Part shown: positions 23,051 to 36,148 of the stretch, piece after piece
Position numbering within the stretch: position 1 is the stretch's first letter
Layout of the letters: each line of letters opens with the position of its first letter
Origin: Vicugna pacos
Lineage: Eukaryota > Chordata > Mammalia > Artiodactyla > Camelidae
DNA length: 64,000 nt
Direction: 5' to 3'
Assembly: GCF_048564905.1 (NCBI RefSeq)
Contig: NC_133014.1
Span: 310,001 to 374,000 of the forward strand
Translations under genes and position numbers: made by a program
Notes under the pieces: model-generated
What the model was told of the DNA's origin: nothing
Databases searched by the model: none
Seen by the model: the letters and a program-made list of their open reading frames with translations, nothing else

Positions 23051-26000
23051 AGGGCAGGCCCAGGAGTGTGCAGGCCCAGGAGTGTGCATGCCCAGGAGTG
23101 TGCAGGCATAGGAGGGAGCAGGCCCAGTAGTGTGCAGGCCAAGTAGAGTGCAGGCCCTGAAGTTTGCAGGCCCAGCTGTGTGCAGACAGAGGAGTGTGCA
23201 GGACAAGGAGGGTGCAGGCCCAGGAGTGTGCAGGCCCTGGAGAGGACAATCCCTGGAATGTGCAGGCCCAGAACTGTGCAGACCAAGCAGTGTGCACCCC
23301 CAGGAGTGTGCAGGCACATGTGGGAGCAGCCCCAGTAGTGTGCAGACCCAGGAGTGTGCAGGCAAAGGAGGGTGCAGGCAAAGGAGGGTGCAGGCCCAGT
23401 CCAGGGCAGGTCCAGGAGTGTTCAGGCCCAGGAGTGTGCAGACACCGGAGTGTGCAGAGACAGGAGTGTGCAGGCCCAGGGCTGTGCAGACCCAGCAGTG
23501 TGCAGGCCCAGGAGTGTGCAGTCCCTGTAGTGTGCAGAACCAGGGGACGTCAGGCCCCAGAGTGTGCAGGCCCAAGAAAGGGCAGGTCCAAGGGTATTCA
23601 GGCGCAGGAATGGGGAGTCTCAGGACCGTGCCCACCAAGCAGAGGGCAGGCCCAGGCGTGTGCATGCCCAGGAGTGTGCAGGCACAGGAGGCAGCAGACC
23701 GAGGAGTGTGCAGACCCAGGTGTGTGCAGGCACAAGTGGGAGCAGTCCCAGTAGTGTGCAGGCCCAGAGTGTGCAGGTGCAGGATAGGGCCGGCCGAATT
23801 GGGGGCAGGCCCAGGAATTGGAAGGCGCAGGAGTGTGCAGGGCCAGAAGTGTGCTGTCCCAAGAGTGTGCAGTGCCAATAGTGTTCAGGCCCAGGAGTGT
23901 TCAGGACCAGGAGTTTGTAGGCCGAGGAGTATGTAGTCACAGGAGGGAGCAGGTACAGGAGTGTGGAAGCCCAGGAGTGTACAGGCCAATGTTCGTGCAG
24001 GCCCAGGTGTGCACAGGTCCAGGAGAGTGCATGCCCTGGTGTGTGCAGTCCCAGGAGTCTGCAGGCCCTGGGTGGTGCAGGCCCAGGAGTGTGTAGGTAC
24101 AGGAGGGAGGAGGCCCAGGAGTTTGCAGGCAAGGAGTGTGTAAGGATAGATGCGTACAGGCCCTGGAGTGTGCAGGCCCTTGAGTGTGCACACGAGGGAT
24201 TGTGCGAGCCCAGGAGAGGGCAGGCCCAGCAGTGTGCAGGCCCAGGAGTGTGCAGACACAGGAGGGATCAGTCACAGGAGTGTGCAGGTCCAGGAGTATA
24301 CAGGCCCAGGTGTGTTTAGGCCCAACATTGTGCAGGTCCAGGAGTGTGCAGGCCCAGGAGTGTGCAGACAGAGGAGTGTGCAGGCCAAGGAGGGTGCAGG
24401 CCCAGGCCAGGGAAGGCCCAGGAGTGTACAGGTCCAGGAGTGTGCAGGCCCAGGAGAATGCAGTCACAGGAGTGAGCAGGTACAGGAGTGTGCAGGCCCA
24501 GGGGTGTACAGGCCCAGGTTCGTGCAGACCCCGGTGTGCGCAGGTCCAGGAGCGTGCAGACCCAGGAGTGTGCAGACACAATATGGAACAGGCCCAGGAG
24601 TGTGCAGGCTAAAGGGTGTGCATACCCAGGCCTGTGCAGGCCCAGCAGTGTTCAGGCCCTGGATTGTACAGAATCAGGACTATACAGGCCCAGGTGTGTT
24701 AATGCCCAAGATTGTGCAGGTCCTGTTGTGTGCAGGCCCATGAGTGTGCAGTTCGAGCAGTGTGCAGGCCCAGTAGTGTGCAAGCCTAGGCCAGTGAAGG
24801 CCCAGGCCAGGGAAGTCCCAGGAGTGTACAGGTCCAGGAGTGTGCAGTCCCCGGTGTGCACAGGTCCAGGAGCGTGCAGGCCCAGTAGTGTGCAGTCACA
24901 ATACGGAACAGGCCAAGGAGTGTGCAGGCCCAGGTGTGTGCAGGCTCTGGGATGTGCAGACCCAGTAGTGTGCAGGCCCAGCAGGGTGCTGTCCCAGGTG
25001 TGTGCAGACCCATTATTGTGTAAGCCCAGGAGTGTGCAGGCCCAGGAGTGTGCAGGCGCACAAGTGTGCAGTCCCAGAAGTGTGATGGCACAGGAGGGAG
25101 CAGGCCCAGAAGTGTGCAGATCCAGGACTGTGCAGGCCTAGGATAGGTCAGGCCCAGGAGTGTGCAGGTCCAGGAGAGTGCCGGCCGAATTGGGGGCAGG
25201 CCCAGCAGAGGGAAGGCGCAGGAGTGTCCAGGCCCAGGTGTGTGCAGACGAGGGATTGTGTGGGCCCAGGAGAAGGCAGGCCCAGGAGTGTGCAGGGCCA
25301 GAAGTGTGCAGGCCCAAGAGTATGCAAGGCCAGTAGTGTTCAGGCCCAGGAGTGTGCAGGACCAGGAGATTTCAGGCCCAGGAGTATGTAGTCACAGGAG
25401 GGAGCAGGTACAGGGTTGTGCAGGTACAGGAGTGTGCAGGCCCAGGAGTGTGCACACAAGGGATTGTGCGGGCCCAGGACAGGGCAGGCCCAGCCGTGTG
25501 CAGGCCCAGGAGGGTACAGACACTGGAGTGTGCAGGCCCAGGAGTGTGCAGGCCCAGGGCTGTGAGGCCCAGCAGTGTTCAGGCCCTGGATTGTAGAGAA
25601 TCAGGAGTGTGCAGGCCCAGGAGTGTGCAGGCCCACGTAGGAGCAGGCCGAGTAGTGTGCAGGCCCAAGGGTGTGCAGGGGTAGGAGAGGGCCGGCCGAA
25701 TTGGGGGCAGGCCCAGGAGAGGGAAGGCGCAGGAGTGTGCAGGCCCAGGAGTGTGCTGACGAGGGATTGTGTGGTCCCAGGAGAAGGCAGGCCCTGGAGT
25801 GTGCAGGGCCAGAAGTGTGCAGGCCCAAGAGTGTGCAGGGCCAGTAGTGTTCAGGCCCAGGAGTGTGCAGGACCAGGAGATTTCAGGCCCAGGAGTATGT
25901 AATCACAGTAGGGAGCAGGTACAGGGTTGTGCAGGTACAGGAGTGTGCAGGCCCAGGAGTGTGCACAGAAGGGATTGTGCGGGCCCAGGACAGGGCAGGC

Positions 26001-28318
26001 CCAGCCGTGTGCAGGCCCAGGAGGGTACAGACACTGGAGTGTGCAGGCCCAGGAGTGTGCAGGCCCAGGGCTGTGAGGCCCAGCAGTGTTCAGGCCCTGG
26101 ATTGTAGAGAATCAGGAGTGTGCAGGCCCAGGAGTGTGCAGGCCCACGTAAGAGTAGGCCCAGTAGTGTGCAGACCCAAGGGTGTGCAGGGGTAGGAGAG
26201 GGCCGGCCGAATTGGGGGCAGGCCCAAGAGAGGGAAGGCGCAGGAGTGTGCAGGCCCAGGAGTGTGCTGATGAGGGATTGTGTGGGCCCAGGAGAAGGCA
26301 GGCCCAGGAGTGTGCAGGGCCAGAAGTGTGCAGGCCCAAGAGTGTGCAGGGCCAGTAGTGTTCAGACCCAGGAGTGTGCAGGACCAGGAGATTTCAGACC
26401 CAGGAGTATGTAGTCACAGGAGGGAACAGGTACAGGAGTTGCAGGCCCAGGAGTGTACAGGCCCAATTCGTGAAGACCCAGGTTTGTGCACGTCCAGGAG
26501 TGTGCAGGCCCAGGTGTGTGCTGTCCCAGGATTGTGCAGGCCCAGGAGAGGGCAGGCCATGGATTGTGCAGTCCGAGGAGTGTGCAGGCCCAGGAGTGTG
26601 CAGACACCAGCTTGTGCAGAGACAGGGGTGTGCAGGCCCAGGATTGTACAGGATCAGGGCTGTGCAGGCCAAGCCGTGTGCAGCCCCAGGATTGTGCCGG
26701 CACAGATCGGAACATGCCGAGGAGTGTACAGGCATTGGTGGGATCAGGCCCAGGAGTGTACAAGCCCAGGTTCATGCAGGCCCAGGTGTGGGCAGGTCCA
26801 GGAGTGTTTAGGCCCAGGTGAGTGTAGTCCTAGGAGGGTGCAGGCCCAGAAGAGCACCGGCCCTGGAGTGTGCAGGCCCAGGGATATGTAGGTGCAGGAG
26901 GGAGCAGGCCCAGGAGTTTTTAGGCCAAGGAGTGTGTAGGGACAGATGCGAGCAGGCCCTGGAGTGTGCAGCCCCAGGAGTGTGCAGGTTCATGAGAGGG
27001 TCGGCCGAGGTGTGGGCTGGCCTGGGATAGGGCAGGGCCAGGGGTGTGTAGGCCCAAGACTGTGCTTGCCTAGGAATATGCAGTCACAGGAGGGAGAAGG
27101 CCCAACAGTGTGCAGGCCAAGTAGAGTGCAGGCCCAGGCCTGTGCAGGCCCAGGTGTGTGCAGGCCCAGGAGAGGGCAGGCCCCGGTGTTTGCAGGCCCA
27201 GGAGTTGCAGACCCAGGTGTGTGCAGACACTGGCGTGTGCACAGACAGGAGTGTGTAGGCCCAGGATTGTACAGGCCAAGGGCTGTGCAGGCCAAGCCAT
27301 GTGCAGCCCCAGGAATGTGCTGGCACAGATGGGAACAAGCCTAGGAGTGTACAGGCATATGTGGGAGAAGGCCTGGGAGTGTACAAGCCAAGGTTCATGC
27401 AGTCACAGGTGTGCGTAGGTCCAGGATTGTGTAGGCCCTGGATTGTACAGAATCAGAAGTATACAGGCCCAGGTGTGTTAATGCCGAAGATTGTGCAGGT
27501 CCTGTTGTGTGCAGTCCCATGAAAGTGCAGTTCGAGCAGTGTGCAGGCCCAGTAGTGTGCAAGCCTAGGCCAGTGAAGGCATAGGCCAGGGAAGGCCCAG
27601 GAGTGTACAGGTCCAGGAGTGTGCAGGCCCAGGAGAATGCAGTCACAGGAGTGAGCAGGTACAGGAGTGTGCAGGCCCAGGAGTGTACAGGCCCAGGTTC
27701 GTGCAGGCCCCGGTGTGCGCAGGTCCAGGAGCGTGCAGGCCCAGTAGTGCGCAGTCACAATATGGAACAGGCCAAGGAGTGTGCAGACCCAGGAGTGTGC
27801 AGGCCCAGGAGTGTGCAGGCGCACAAGTGTGCAGTCCCAGAAGTGTGATGGCACAGGAGGGAGCAGGCCCAGAAGTGTGCAGATCCAGGACTGTGCAGGC
27901 CTAGGATAGGTCAGGCCCAGGAGTGTGCAGGTCCAGGAGAGTGCCGGCCGAATTGGGGGCAGGCCCAAGAGAGGGAAGGCCCAGTAGTGTGCAGACAGAG
28001 GAGTGTGCAGGCCCAGGGGGGTTCAGGCTCAGGCCAGGGCCGGCCCAGGGGTGTACAGGCCCAGGAGTTTGCAGGCCCAGGAGTATGCAGTCACAGGAGT
28101 GAGCAGATACAGGAGTGTACAGGCCAACGTTCGTGCAGGCCCAGGTGTGCGCAGGTCCAGGGGCGTGCAGGCCCAGAAGTGTGCAGATTCAATACGGAAC
28201 CGGCCCGGGAGTGTACAGGCCCAGGTTCCTGCAGGCCCCGGTGTGCGTAGGTCCAGGAGTGCGCAGGTCCAAGAGTGTGCAGGCCCAGTTGTGTGCAGGC
28301 CCAGGAATGTGCAGGCCC
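23051..28318. repeat. 16-bp minisatellite between U2 copies 1 and 2
   Basis: Continuous 16-bp units in the standard period order, except that about 24,404-24,640 replaces a shorter segment seen in the other periods and makes this tract 161 bp longer. The array begins 135 bp downstream of the exon donor, so it would be intronic if the exon is used. No gene is seen. Confidence 0.95.
24404..24640. repeat. Mosaic segment in P2 copied from an array-A-like block
   Basis: Here P2 reads like 4,948-5,187 in array A, including the rare variants 'cacaatatggaacagg' and 'ggctaaagggtgtgcatac'. The other periods have about 76 bp of different units at this place (for example 31,339-31,414). The sequences rejoin at 'cccagcagtgttcagg' (24,641 and 31,415). 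The length difference is 161 bp. Confidence 0.8.
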
Positions 28319-28862
28319 TGTCGACCCTAGAGGGCAGGATGCTGTGACCAGAGGAGGCGCTCTCTAGGACTGAGGGCGGAGGCCGGGAGAGCAGGCGGTT
28401 GGAGAGTCGGTGGTGAGGGCTGGAAAGGGGCAGAGCTGCACCAACCAGGTGTGCGGACCTGAGGGCGTGAGGCTGGGCGGCCTGCCGAGGGTGTTCCTGC
28501 AGCAGTGCTGGCCCTGGGTGAGGATGTGGTGGGACCAGGGCTGAGCCAGCGGGGCAGAAGGAGGAGGAGCGGGGAGGAGGGCGCCAGAGGGTGCACAGTG
28601 GACCGGTCACTGGGCATCTGCAGGTTTGGAGGCGCTCTGCTGTGTGGGGCTCCAGGCCTCCCTGGGTCTGGGGACGTGGGTGTGATGTGACTCGGAAGGA
28701 GGCCGGGTGCGCTTCGGACAGCGCCCGCCATCTCTCCCACCCAGGCCCAGTGCTCATGGTCGTGTTGCAGCCTCAGTTTTCCGTCCACTGTCCCAGCAAC
28801 CCCTTGGTGGTATTCTGAGCAGAGGCAGAGGGTGAGAGTCCTGACTTGGCTTTCCTTCCCTG

Positions 28863-29374
28863 TGTTTCCAAGTCCACACTCATTCCGCAAGTCGCACGAC
28901 AGGCCAAGAAATCGGGAGACGCGGTGTCGGGGTAAAGAATAGTGAGTTTATTTGGAAAGGCAGCTGACCGAGAAGATGGCAGGCTAATGTCCTGGAGAGC
29001 CACCTTCTCCGAGTGAGACTTCAGGCTCCTTTTACACTCGAAAGGAGAGGGGTTGTGGGTGGTTGGTGCAAAGTCCTTGGTGCAGGAATTCTTTGTTTTT
29101 GCAGTTGTGGGTCAGCTCATGGGGCCCCTGTAAAACCTCTAACAAAACAAATGTTACTTTCTGTTCTGCAGCTTGTTGTGTGTATAGGAGAGGAAAAGAG
29201 CTCTTATCCTGAAGGCTGAGAGCCTTGAGAACAGGCTCTGCTGTCAATTTCAGGCTGAAGGCAACATTGTTTTACAAAAGGGGCAGAGCTGGTAAGACAG
29301 CCTGGAAAACAGCAGAGGGTTAAAGGAAAAAGAACAGATCTAATAGGCAGTCAGATTTGGTCTTTTCTATTACA
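28863..29374 (-). mobile_element. Solo LTR (U2 copy 2)
   Basis: Copy of the LTR at 21,928-22,439 carried by block duplication, not an independent insertion: the flanks are the same. Confidence 0.5.
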
Positions 29375-29723
29375 ACTGCTGCCCCAGCAGGGCTGGCCTC
29401 AGGGAGGAAGGGTGCCCCTCCGGCCCCCGAGAGCCGCCTGCAGAGGGTGGGGAAGGCAGGGAGGGGTTCTGCCCTGCTGGGGAGGTAAACTAGACATGGC
29501 TGATACATGGACAGTGAGTGCAAAGTTAGAAAGCCTCTGGGTTTTCCCTCTTTAGGGAGGGAGAGGGAGGCTCAGCATAGGTCCTTGAGCTTCCGCGAGA
29601 AAAGTGGCTCTCAGCCCAGGTCGGCTGCGGGCGCCTCTGGGGTTGTCACACCTGAGGGGCCCTCTGTGGACGGGTCCTGTGTTCTTGGCACTGACGTGGA
29701 TTTTCCTCCTCCTCTTCCCCAAG

Positions 29724-29850
29724 GGGCGGTAGAGGCTCCGGGGGCAGCTTCCAGCCGATCACGGCCATCCTGCTGCCCTCATGCACGCTGGCCCTGCACG
29801 CCCGGCAGCTGGACGTCAGGCTGCAGCTGGACTACGTCTCCGCCTCGCAG
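29724..29850 (+). CDS. ADCY1: ADCY1-like exon, copy 2 of 6
   Basis: Same 127-nt exon, acceptor and donor as at 22,789-22,915, with the same 42-codon peptide. Its reading starts one base in from the acceptor and ends on a codon boundary, so direct splicing from copy 1 would read GGG CGG TAG, a stop at the third codon. The copies are therefore not interchangeable serial exons. At most one could be used, or all are inert. Confidence 0.4.
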
Positions 29851-29985
29851 GTAAGAGGAGCCCCGCTGCTTCCCTGGGGGCCGGCAAGGGGGTCCCTCGG
29901 GAGGGGTTTCGGTTGGGGGCTCCTGGCTAGACGCCGCAGCCGTGTGAGTGGCACCGTTGGGGTGAAGGAGGCTGGTGCCAGGGAC

Positions 29986-32900
29986 AGGGCAGGCCCAGGA
30001 GTGTGCAGGCCCAGGAGTGTGCATGCCCAGGAGTGTGCAGGCATAGGAGGGAGCAGGCCCAGTAGTGTGCAGGCCAAGTAGAGTGCAGGCCCTGAAGTTT
30101 GCAGGCCCAGCTGTGTGCAGACAGAGGAGTGTGCAGGACAAGGAGGGTGCAGGCCCAGGAGTGTGCAGGCCCTGGAGAGGACAATCCCTGGAATGTGCAG
30201 GCCCAGGACTGTGCAGACCAAGCAGTGTGCACCCCCAGGAGTGTGCAGGCACATGTGGGAGCAGCCCCAGTAGTGTGCAGACCCAGGAGTGTGCAGGCAA
30301 AGGAGGGTGCAGGCAAAGGAGGGTGCAGGCCCAGTCCAGGGCAGGTCCAGGAGTGTTCAGGCCCAGGAGTGTGCAGACACCGGAGTGTGCAGAGACAGGA
30401 GTGTGCAGGCCCAGGGCTGTGCAGACCCAGCAGTGTGCAGGCCCAGGAGTGTGCAGTCCCTGTAGTGTGCAGAACCAGGGGACGTCAGGCCCCAGAGTGT
30501 GCAGGCCCAAGAAAGGGCAGGTCCAAGGGTGTTCAGGCGCAGGAATGGGGAGTCTCAGGACCGTGCCCACCAAGCAGAGGGCAGGCCCAGGCGTGTGCAT
30601 GCCCAGGAGTGTGCAGGCACAGGAGGCAGCAGACCGAGGAGTGTGCAGACCCAGGTGTGTGCAGGCACAAGTGGGAGCAGTCCCAGTAGTGTGCAGGCCC
30701 AGAGTGTGCAGGTGCAGGATAGGGCCGGCCGAATTGGGGGCAGGCCCAGGAATTGGAAGGCGCAGGAGTGTGCAGGGCCAGAAGTGTGCTGTCCCAAGAG
30801 TGTGCAGTGCCAATAGTGTTCAGGCCCAGGAGTGTTCAGGACCAGGAGTTTGTAGGCCGAGGAGTATGTAGTCACAGGAGGGAGCAGGTACAGGAGTGTG
30901 GAAGCCCAGGAGTGTACAGGCCAATGTTCGTGCAGGCCCAGGTGTGCACAGGTCCAGGAGAGTGCATGCCCTGGTGTGTGCAGTCCCAGGAGTCTGCAGG
31001 CCCTGGGTGGTGCAGGCCCAGGAGTGTGTAGGTACAGGAGGGAGGAGGCCCAGGAGTTTGCAGGCAAGGAGTGTGTAAGGATAGATGCGTACAGGCCCTG
31101 GAGTGTGCAGGCCCTTGAGTGTGCACACGAGGGATTGTGCGAGCCCAGGAGAGGGCAGGCCCAGCAGTGTGCAGGCCCAGGAGTGTGCAGACACAGGAGG
31201 GATCAGTCACAGGAGTGTGCAGGTCCAGGAGTATACAGGCCCAGGTGTGTTTAGGCCCAACATTGTGCAGGTCCAGGAGTGTGCAGGCCCAGGAGTGTGC
31301 AGACAGAGGAGTGTGCAGGCCAAGGAGGGTGCAGGCCCGGGCCAGGGCAGGCCCAGGAGGGTACAGACCCTGGAGTGTTCAGGCCCAGGAGTATGCATGC
31401 CCAGGGCTGTGAGGCCCAGCAGTGTTCAGGCCCTGGATTGTACAGAATCAGGAGTATACAGGCCCAGGTGTGTTAATGCCCAAGATTGTGCAGGTCCTGT
31501 TGTGTGCAGGCCCATGAGTGTGCAGTTCGAGCAGTGTGCAGGCCCAGTAGTGTGCAAGCCTAGGCCAGTGAAGGCCCAGGCCAGGGAAGTCCCAGGAGTG
31601 TACAGGTCCAGGAGTGTGCAGTCCCCGGTGTGCACAGGTCCAGGAGCGTGCAGGCCCAGTAGTGTGCAGTCACAATACGGAACAGGCCAAGGAGTGTGCA
31701 GGCCCAGGTGTGTGCAGGCTCTGGGATGTGCAGACCCAGTAGTGTGCAGGCCCAGCAGGGTGCTGTCCCAGGTGTGTGCAGACCCATTATTGTGTAAGCC
31801 CAGGAGTGTGCAGGCCCAGGAGTGTGCAGGCGCACAAGTGTGCAGTCCCAGAAGTGTGATGGCACAGGAGGGAGCAGGCCCAGAAGTGTGCAGATCCAGG
31901 ACTGTGCAGGCCTAGGATAGGTCAGGCCCAGGAGTGTGCAGGTCCAGGAGAGTGCCGGCCGAATTGGGGGCAGGCCCAGCAGAGGGAAGGCGCAGGAGTG
32001 TCCAGGCCCAGGTGTGTGCAGACGAGGGATTGTGTGGGCCCAGGAGAAGGCAGGCCCAGGAGTGTGCAGGGCCAGAAGTGTGCAGGCCCAAGAGTATGCA
32101 AGGCCAGTAGTGTTCAGGCCCAGGAGTGTGCAGGACCAGGAGATTTCAGGCCCAGGAGTATGTAGTCACAGGAGGGAGCAGGTACAGGGTTGTGCAGGTA
32201 CAGGAGTGTGCAGGCCCAGGAGTGTGCACACAAGGGATTGTGCGGGCCCAGGACAGGGCAGGCCCAGCCGTGTGCAGGCCCAGGAGGGTACAGACACTGG
32301 AGTGTGCAGGCCCAGGAGTGTGCAGGCCCAGGGCTGTGAGGCCCAGCAGTGTTCAGGCCCTGGATTGTAGAGAATCAGGAGTGTGCAGGCCCAGGAGTGT
32401 GCAGGCCCACGTAGGAGCAGGCCCAGTAGTGTGCAGGCCCAAGGGTGTGCAGGGGTAGGAGAGGGCCGGCCGAATTGGGGGCAGGCCCAGGAGAGGGAAG
32501 GCGCAGGAGTGTGCAGGCCCAGGAGTGTGCTGACGAGGGATTGTGTGGTCCCAGGAGAAGGCAGGCCCTGGAGTGTGCAGGGCCAGAAGTGTGCAGGCCC
32601 AAGAGTGTGCAGGGCCAGTAGTGTTCAGGCCCAGGAGTGTGCAGGACCAGGAGATTTCAGGCCCAGGAGTATGTAATCACAGTAGGGAGCAGGTACAGGG
32701 TTGTGCAGGTACAGGAGTGTGCAGGCCCAGGAGTGTGCACAGAAGGGATTGTGCGGGCCCAGGACAGGGCAGGCCCAGCCGTGTGCAGGCCCAGGAGGGT
32801 ACAGACACTGGAGTGTGCAGGCCCAGGAGTGTGCAGGCCCAGGGCTGTGAGGCCCAGCAGTGTTCAGGCCCTGGATTGTAGAGAATCAGGAGTGTGCAGG

Positions 32901-35092
32901 CCCAGGAGTGTGCAGGCCCACGTAAGAGTAGGCCCAGTAGTGTGCAGACCCAAGGGTGTGCAGGGGTAGGAGAGGGCCGGCCGAATTGGGGGCAGGCCCA
33001 AGAGAGGGAAGGCGCAGGAGTGTGCAGGCCCAGGAGTGTGCTGATGAGGGATTGTGTGGGCCCAGGAGAAGGCAGGCCCAGGAGTGTGCAGGGCCAGAAG
33101 TGTGCAGGCCCAAGAGTGTGCAGGGCCAGTAGTGTTCAGACCCAGGAGTGTGCAGGACCAGGAGATTTCAGACCCAGGAGTATGTAGTCACAGGAGGGAA
33201 CAGGTACAGGAGTTGCAGGCCCAGGAGTGTACAGGCCCAATTCGTGAAGACCCAGGTTTGTGCACGTCCAGGAGTGTGCAGGCCCAGGTGTGTGCTGTCC
33301 CAGGATTGTGCAGGCCCAGGAGAGGGCAGGCCATGGATTGTGCAGTCCGAGGAGTGTGCAGGCCCAGGAGTGTGCAGACACCAGCTTGTGCAGAGACAGG
33401 GGTGTGCAGGCCCAGGATTGTACAGGATCAGGGCTGTGCAGGCCAAGCCGTGTGCAGCCCCAGGATTGTGCCGGCACAGATCGGAACATGCCGAGGAGTG
33501 TACAGGCATTGGTGGGATCAGGCCCAGGAGTGTACAAGCCCAGGTTCATGCAGGCCCAGGTGTGGGCAGGTCCAGGAGTGTTTAGGCCCAGGTGAGTGTA
33601 GTCCTAGGAGGGTGCAGGCCCAGAAGAGCACCGGCCCTGGAGTGTGCAGGCCCAGGGATATGTAGGTGCAGGAGGGAGCAGGCCCAGGAGTTTTTAGGCC
33701 AAGGAGTGTGTAGGGACAGATGCGAGCAGGCCCTGGAGTGTGCAGCCCCAGGAGTGTGCAGGTTCATGAGAGGGTCGGCCGAGGTGTGGGCTGGCCTGGG
33801 ATAGGGCAGGGCCAGGGGTGTGTAGGCCCAAGACTGTGCTTGCCTAGGAATATGCAGTCACAGGAGGGAGAAGGCCCAACAGTGTGCAGGCCAAGTAGAG
33901 TGCAGGCCCAGGCCTGTGCAGGCCCAGGTGTGTGCAGGCCCAGGAGAGGGCAGGCCCCGGTGTTTGCAGGCCCAGGAGTTGCAGACCCAGGTGTGTGCAG
34001 ACACTGGCGTGTGCACAGACAGGAGTGTGTAGGCCCAGGATTGTACAGGCCAAGGGCTGTGCAGGCCAAGCCATGTGCAGCCCCAGGAATGTGCTGGCAC
34101 AGATGGGAACAAGCCTAGGAGTGTACAGGCATATGTGGGAGAAGGCCTGGGAGTGTACAAGCCAAGGTTCATGCAGTCACAGGTGTGCGTAGGTCCAGGA
34201 TTGTGTAGGCCCTGGATTGTACAGAATCAGAAGTATACAGGCCCAGGTGTGTTAATGCCGAAGATTGTGCAGGTCCTGTTGTGTGCAGTCCCATGAAAGT
34301 GCAGTTCGAGCAGTGTGCAGGCCCAGTAGTGTGCAAGCCTAGGCCAGTGAAGGCATAGGCCAGGGAAGGCCCAGGAGTGTACAGGTCCAGGAGTGTGCAG
34401 GCCCAGGAGAATGCAGTCACAGGAGTGAGCAGGTACAGGAGTGTGCAGGCCCAGGAGTGTACAGGCCCAGGTTCGTGCAGGCCCCGGTGTGCGCAGGTCC
34501 AGGAGCGTGCAGGCCCAGTAGTGCGCAGTCACAATATGGAACAGGCCAAGGAGTGTGCAGACCCAGGAGTGTGCAGGCCCAGGAGTGTGCAGGCGCACAA
34601 GTGTGCAGTCCCAGAAGTGTGATGGCACAGGAGGGAGCAGGCCCAGAAGTGTGCAGATCCAGGACTGTGCAGGCCTAGGATAGGTCAGGCCCAGGAGTGT
34701 GCAGGTCCAGGAGAGTGCCGGCCGAATTGGGGGCAGGCCCAAGAGAGGGAAGGCCCAGTAGTGTGCAGACAGAGGAGTGTGCAGGCCCAGGGGGGTTCAG
34801 GCTCAGGCCAGGGCCGGCCCAGGGGTGTACAGGCCCAGGAGTTTGCAGGCCCAGGAGTATGCAGTCACAGGAGTGAGCAGATACAGGAGTGTACAGGCCA
34901 ACGTTCGTGCAGGCCCAGGTGTGCGCAGGTCCAGGGGCGTGCAGGCCCAGAAGTGTGCAGATTCAATACGGAACCGGCCCGGGAGTGTACAGGCCCAGGT
35001 TCCTGCAGGCCCCGGTGTGCGTAGGTCCAGGAGTGCGCAGGTCCAAGAGTGTGCAGGCCCAGTTGTGTGCAGGCCCAGGAATGTGCAGGCCC
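29986..35092. repeat. 16-bp minisatellite between U2 copies 2 and 3
   Basis: Standard-order array tract of 5,107 bp with the 511-bp internal triplication (landmark 31,960). No gene or unique sequence. Confidence 0.95.
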
Positions 35093-35636
35093 TGTCGACC
35101 CTAGAGGGCAGGATGCTGTGACCAGAGGAGGCGCTCTCTAGGACTGAGGGCGGAGGCCGGGAGAGCAGGCGGTTGGAGAGTCGGTGGTGAGGGCTGGAAA
35201 GGGGCAGAGCTGCACCAACCAGGTGTGCGGACCTGAGGGCGTGAGGCTGGGCGGCCTGCCGAGGGTGTTCCTGCAGCAGTGCTGGCCCTGGGTGAGGATG
35301 TGGTGGGACCAGGGCTGAGCCAGCGGGGCAGAAGGAGGAGGAGCGGGGAGGAGGGCGCCAGAGGGTGCACAGTGGACCGGTCACTGGGCATCTGCAGGTT
35401 TGGAGGCGCTCTGCTGTGTGGGGCTCCAGGCCTCCCTGGGTCTGGGGACGTGGGTGTGATGTGACTCGGAAGGAGGCCGGGTGCGCTTCGGACAGCGCCC
35501 GCCATCTCTCCCACCCAGGCCCAGTGCTCATGGTCGTGTTGCAGCCTCAGTTTTCCGTCCACTGTCCCAGCAACCCCTTGGTGGTATTCTGAGCAGAGGC
35601 AGAGGGTGAGAGTCCTGACTTGGCTTTCCTTCCCTG

Positions 35637-36148
35637 TGTTTCCAAGTCCACACTCATTCCGCAAGTCGCACGACAGGCCAAGAAATCGGGAGACGCGGTG
35701 TCGGGGTAAAGAATAGTGAGTTTATTTGGAAAGGCAGCTGACCGAGAAGATGGCAGGCTAATGTCCTGGAGAGCCACCTTCTCCGAGTGAGACTTCAGGC
35801 TCCTTTTACACTCGAAAGGAGAGGGGTTGTGGGTGGTTGGTGCAAAGTCCTTGGTGCAGGAATTCTTTGTTTTTGCAGTTGTGGGTCAGCTCATGGGGCC
35901 CCTGTAAAACCTCTAACAAAACAAATGTTACTTTCTGTTCTGCAGCTTGTTGTGTGTATAGGAGAGGAAAAGAGCTCTTATCCTGAAGGCTGAGAGCCTT
36001 GAGAACAGGCTCTGCTGTCAATTTCAGGCTGAAGGCAACATTGTTTTACAAAAGGGGCAGAGCTGGTAAGACAGCCTGGAAAACAGCAGAGGGTTAAAGG
36101 AAAAAGAACAGATCTAATAGGCAGTCAGATTTGGTCTTTTCTATTACA
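35637..36148 (-). mobile_element. Solo LTR (U2 copy 3)
   Basis: Block-duplicated copy of the class I-like LTR fossil at 21,928-22,439. Confidence 0.5.

Larger units (their letters stand above)
16412..23185. repeat. Higher-order period P1 (6,774 bp)
   Basis: The period is anchored on the unit ACAGAGG that follows 'gtgtgcag' and precedes 'caaggagggtg'. It contains about 4.97 kb of array, then U2 copy 1 (21,384-23,050), then 135 bp of array. The next anchor is 23,186, giving a length of 6,774 bp. It has a direct copy at 55,091-61,864. Confidence 0.9.
28319..29985. repeat. U2 copy 2: exon-bearing block
   Basis: Same block as 21,384-23,050, displaced by 6,935 bp. It has the same parts in the same order: unassigned DNA, LTR, intron-like DNA, exon and intron start. 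I noticed no difference inside the block. Confidence 0.93.
23186..30120. repeat. Higher-order period P2 (6,935 bp)
   Basis: Starts at anchor 23,186 and ends before anchor 30,121. It is 161 bp longer than the standard 6,774 bp because of the mosaic segment at about 24,404-24,640. It contains U2 copy 2. Confidence 0.9.
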
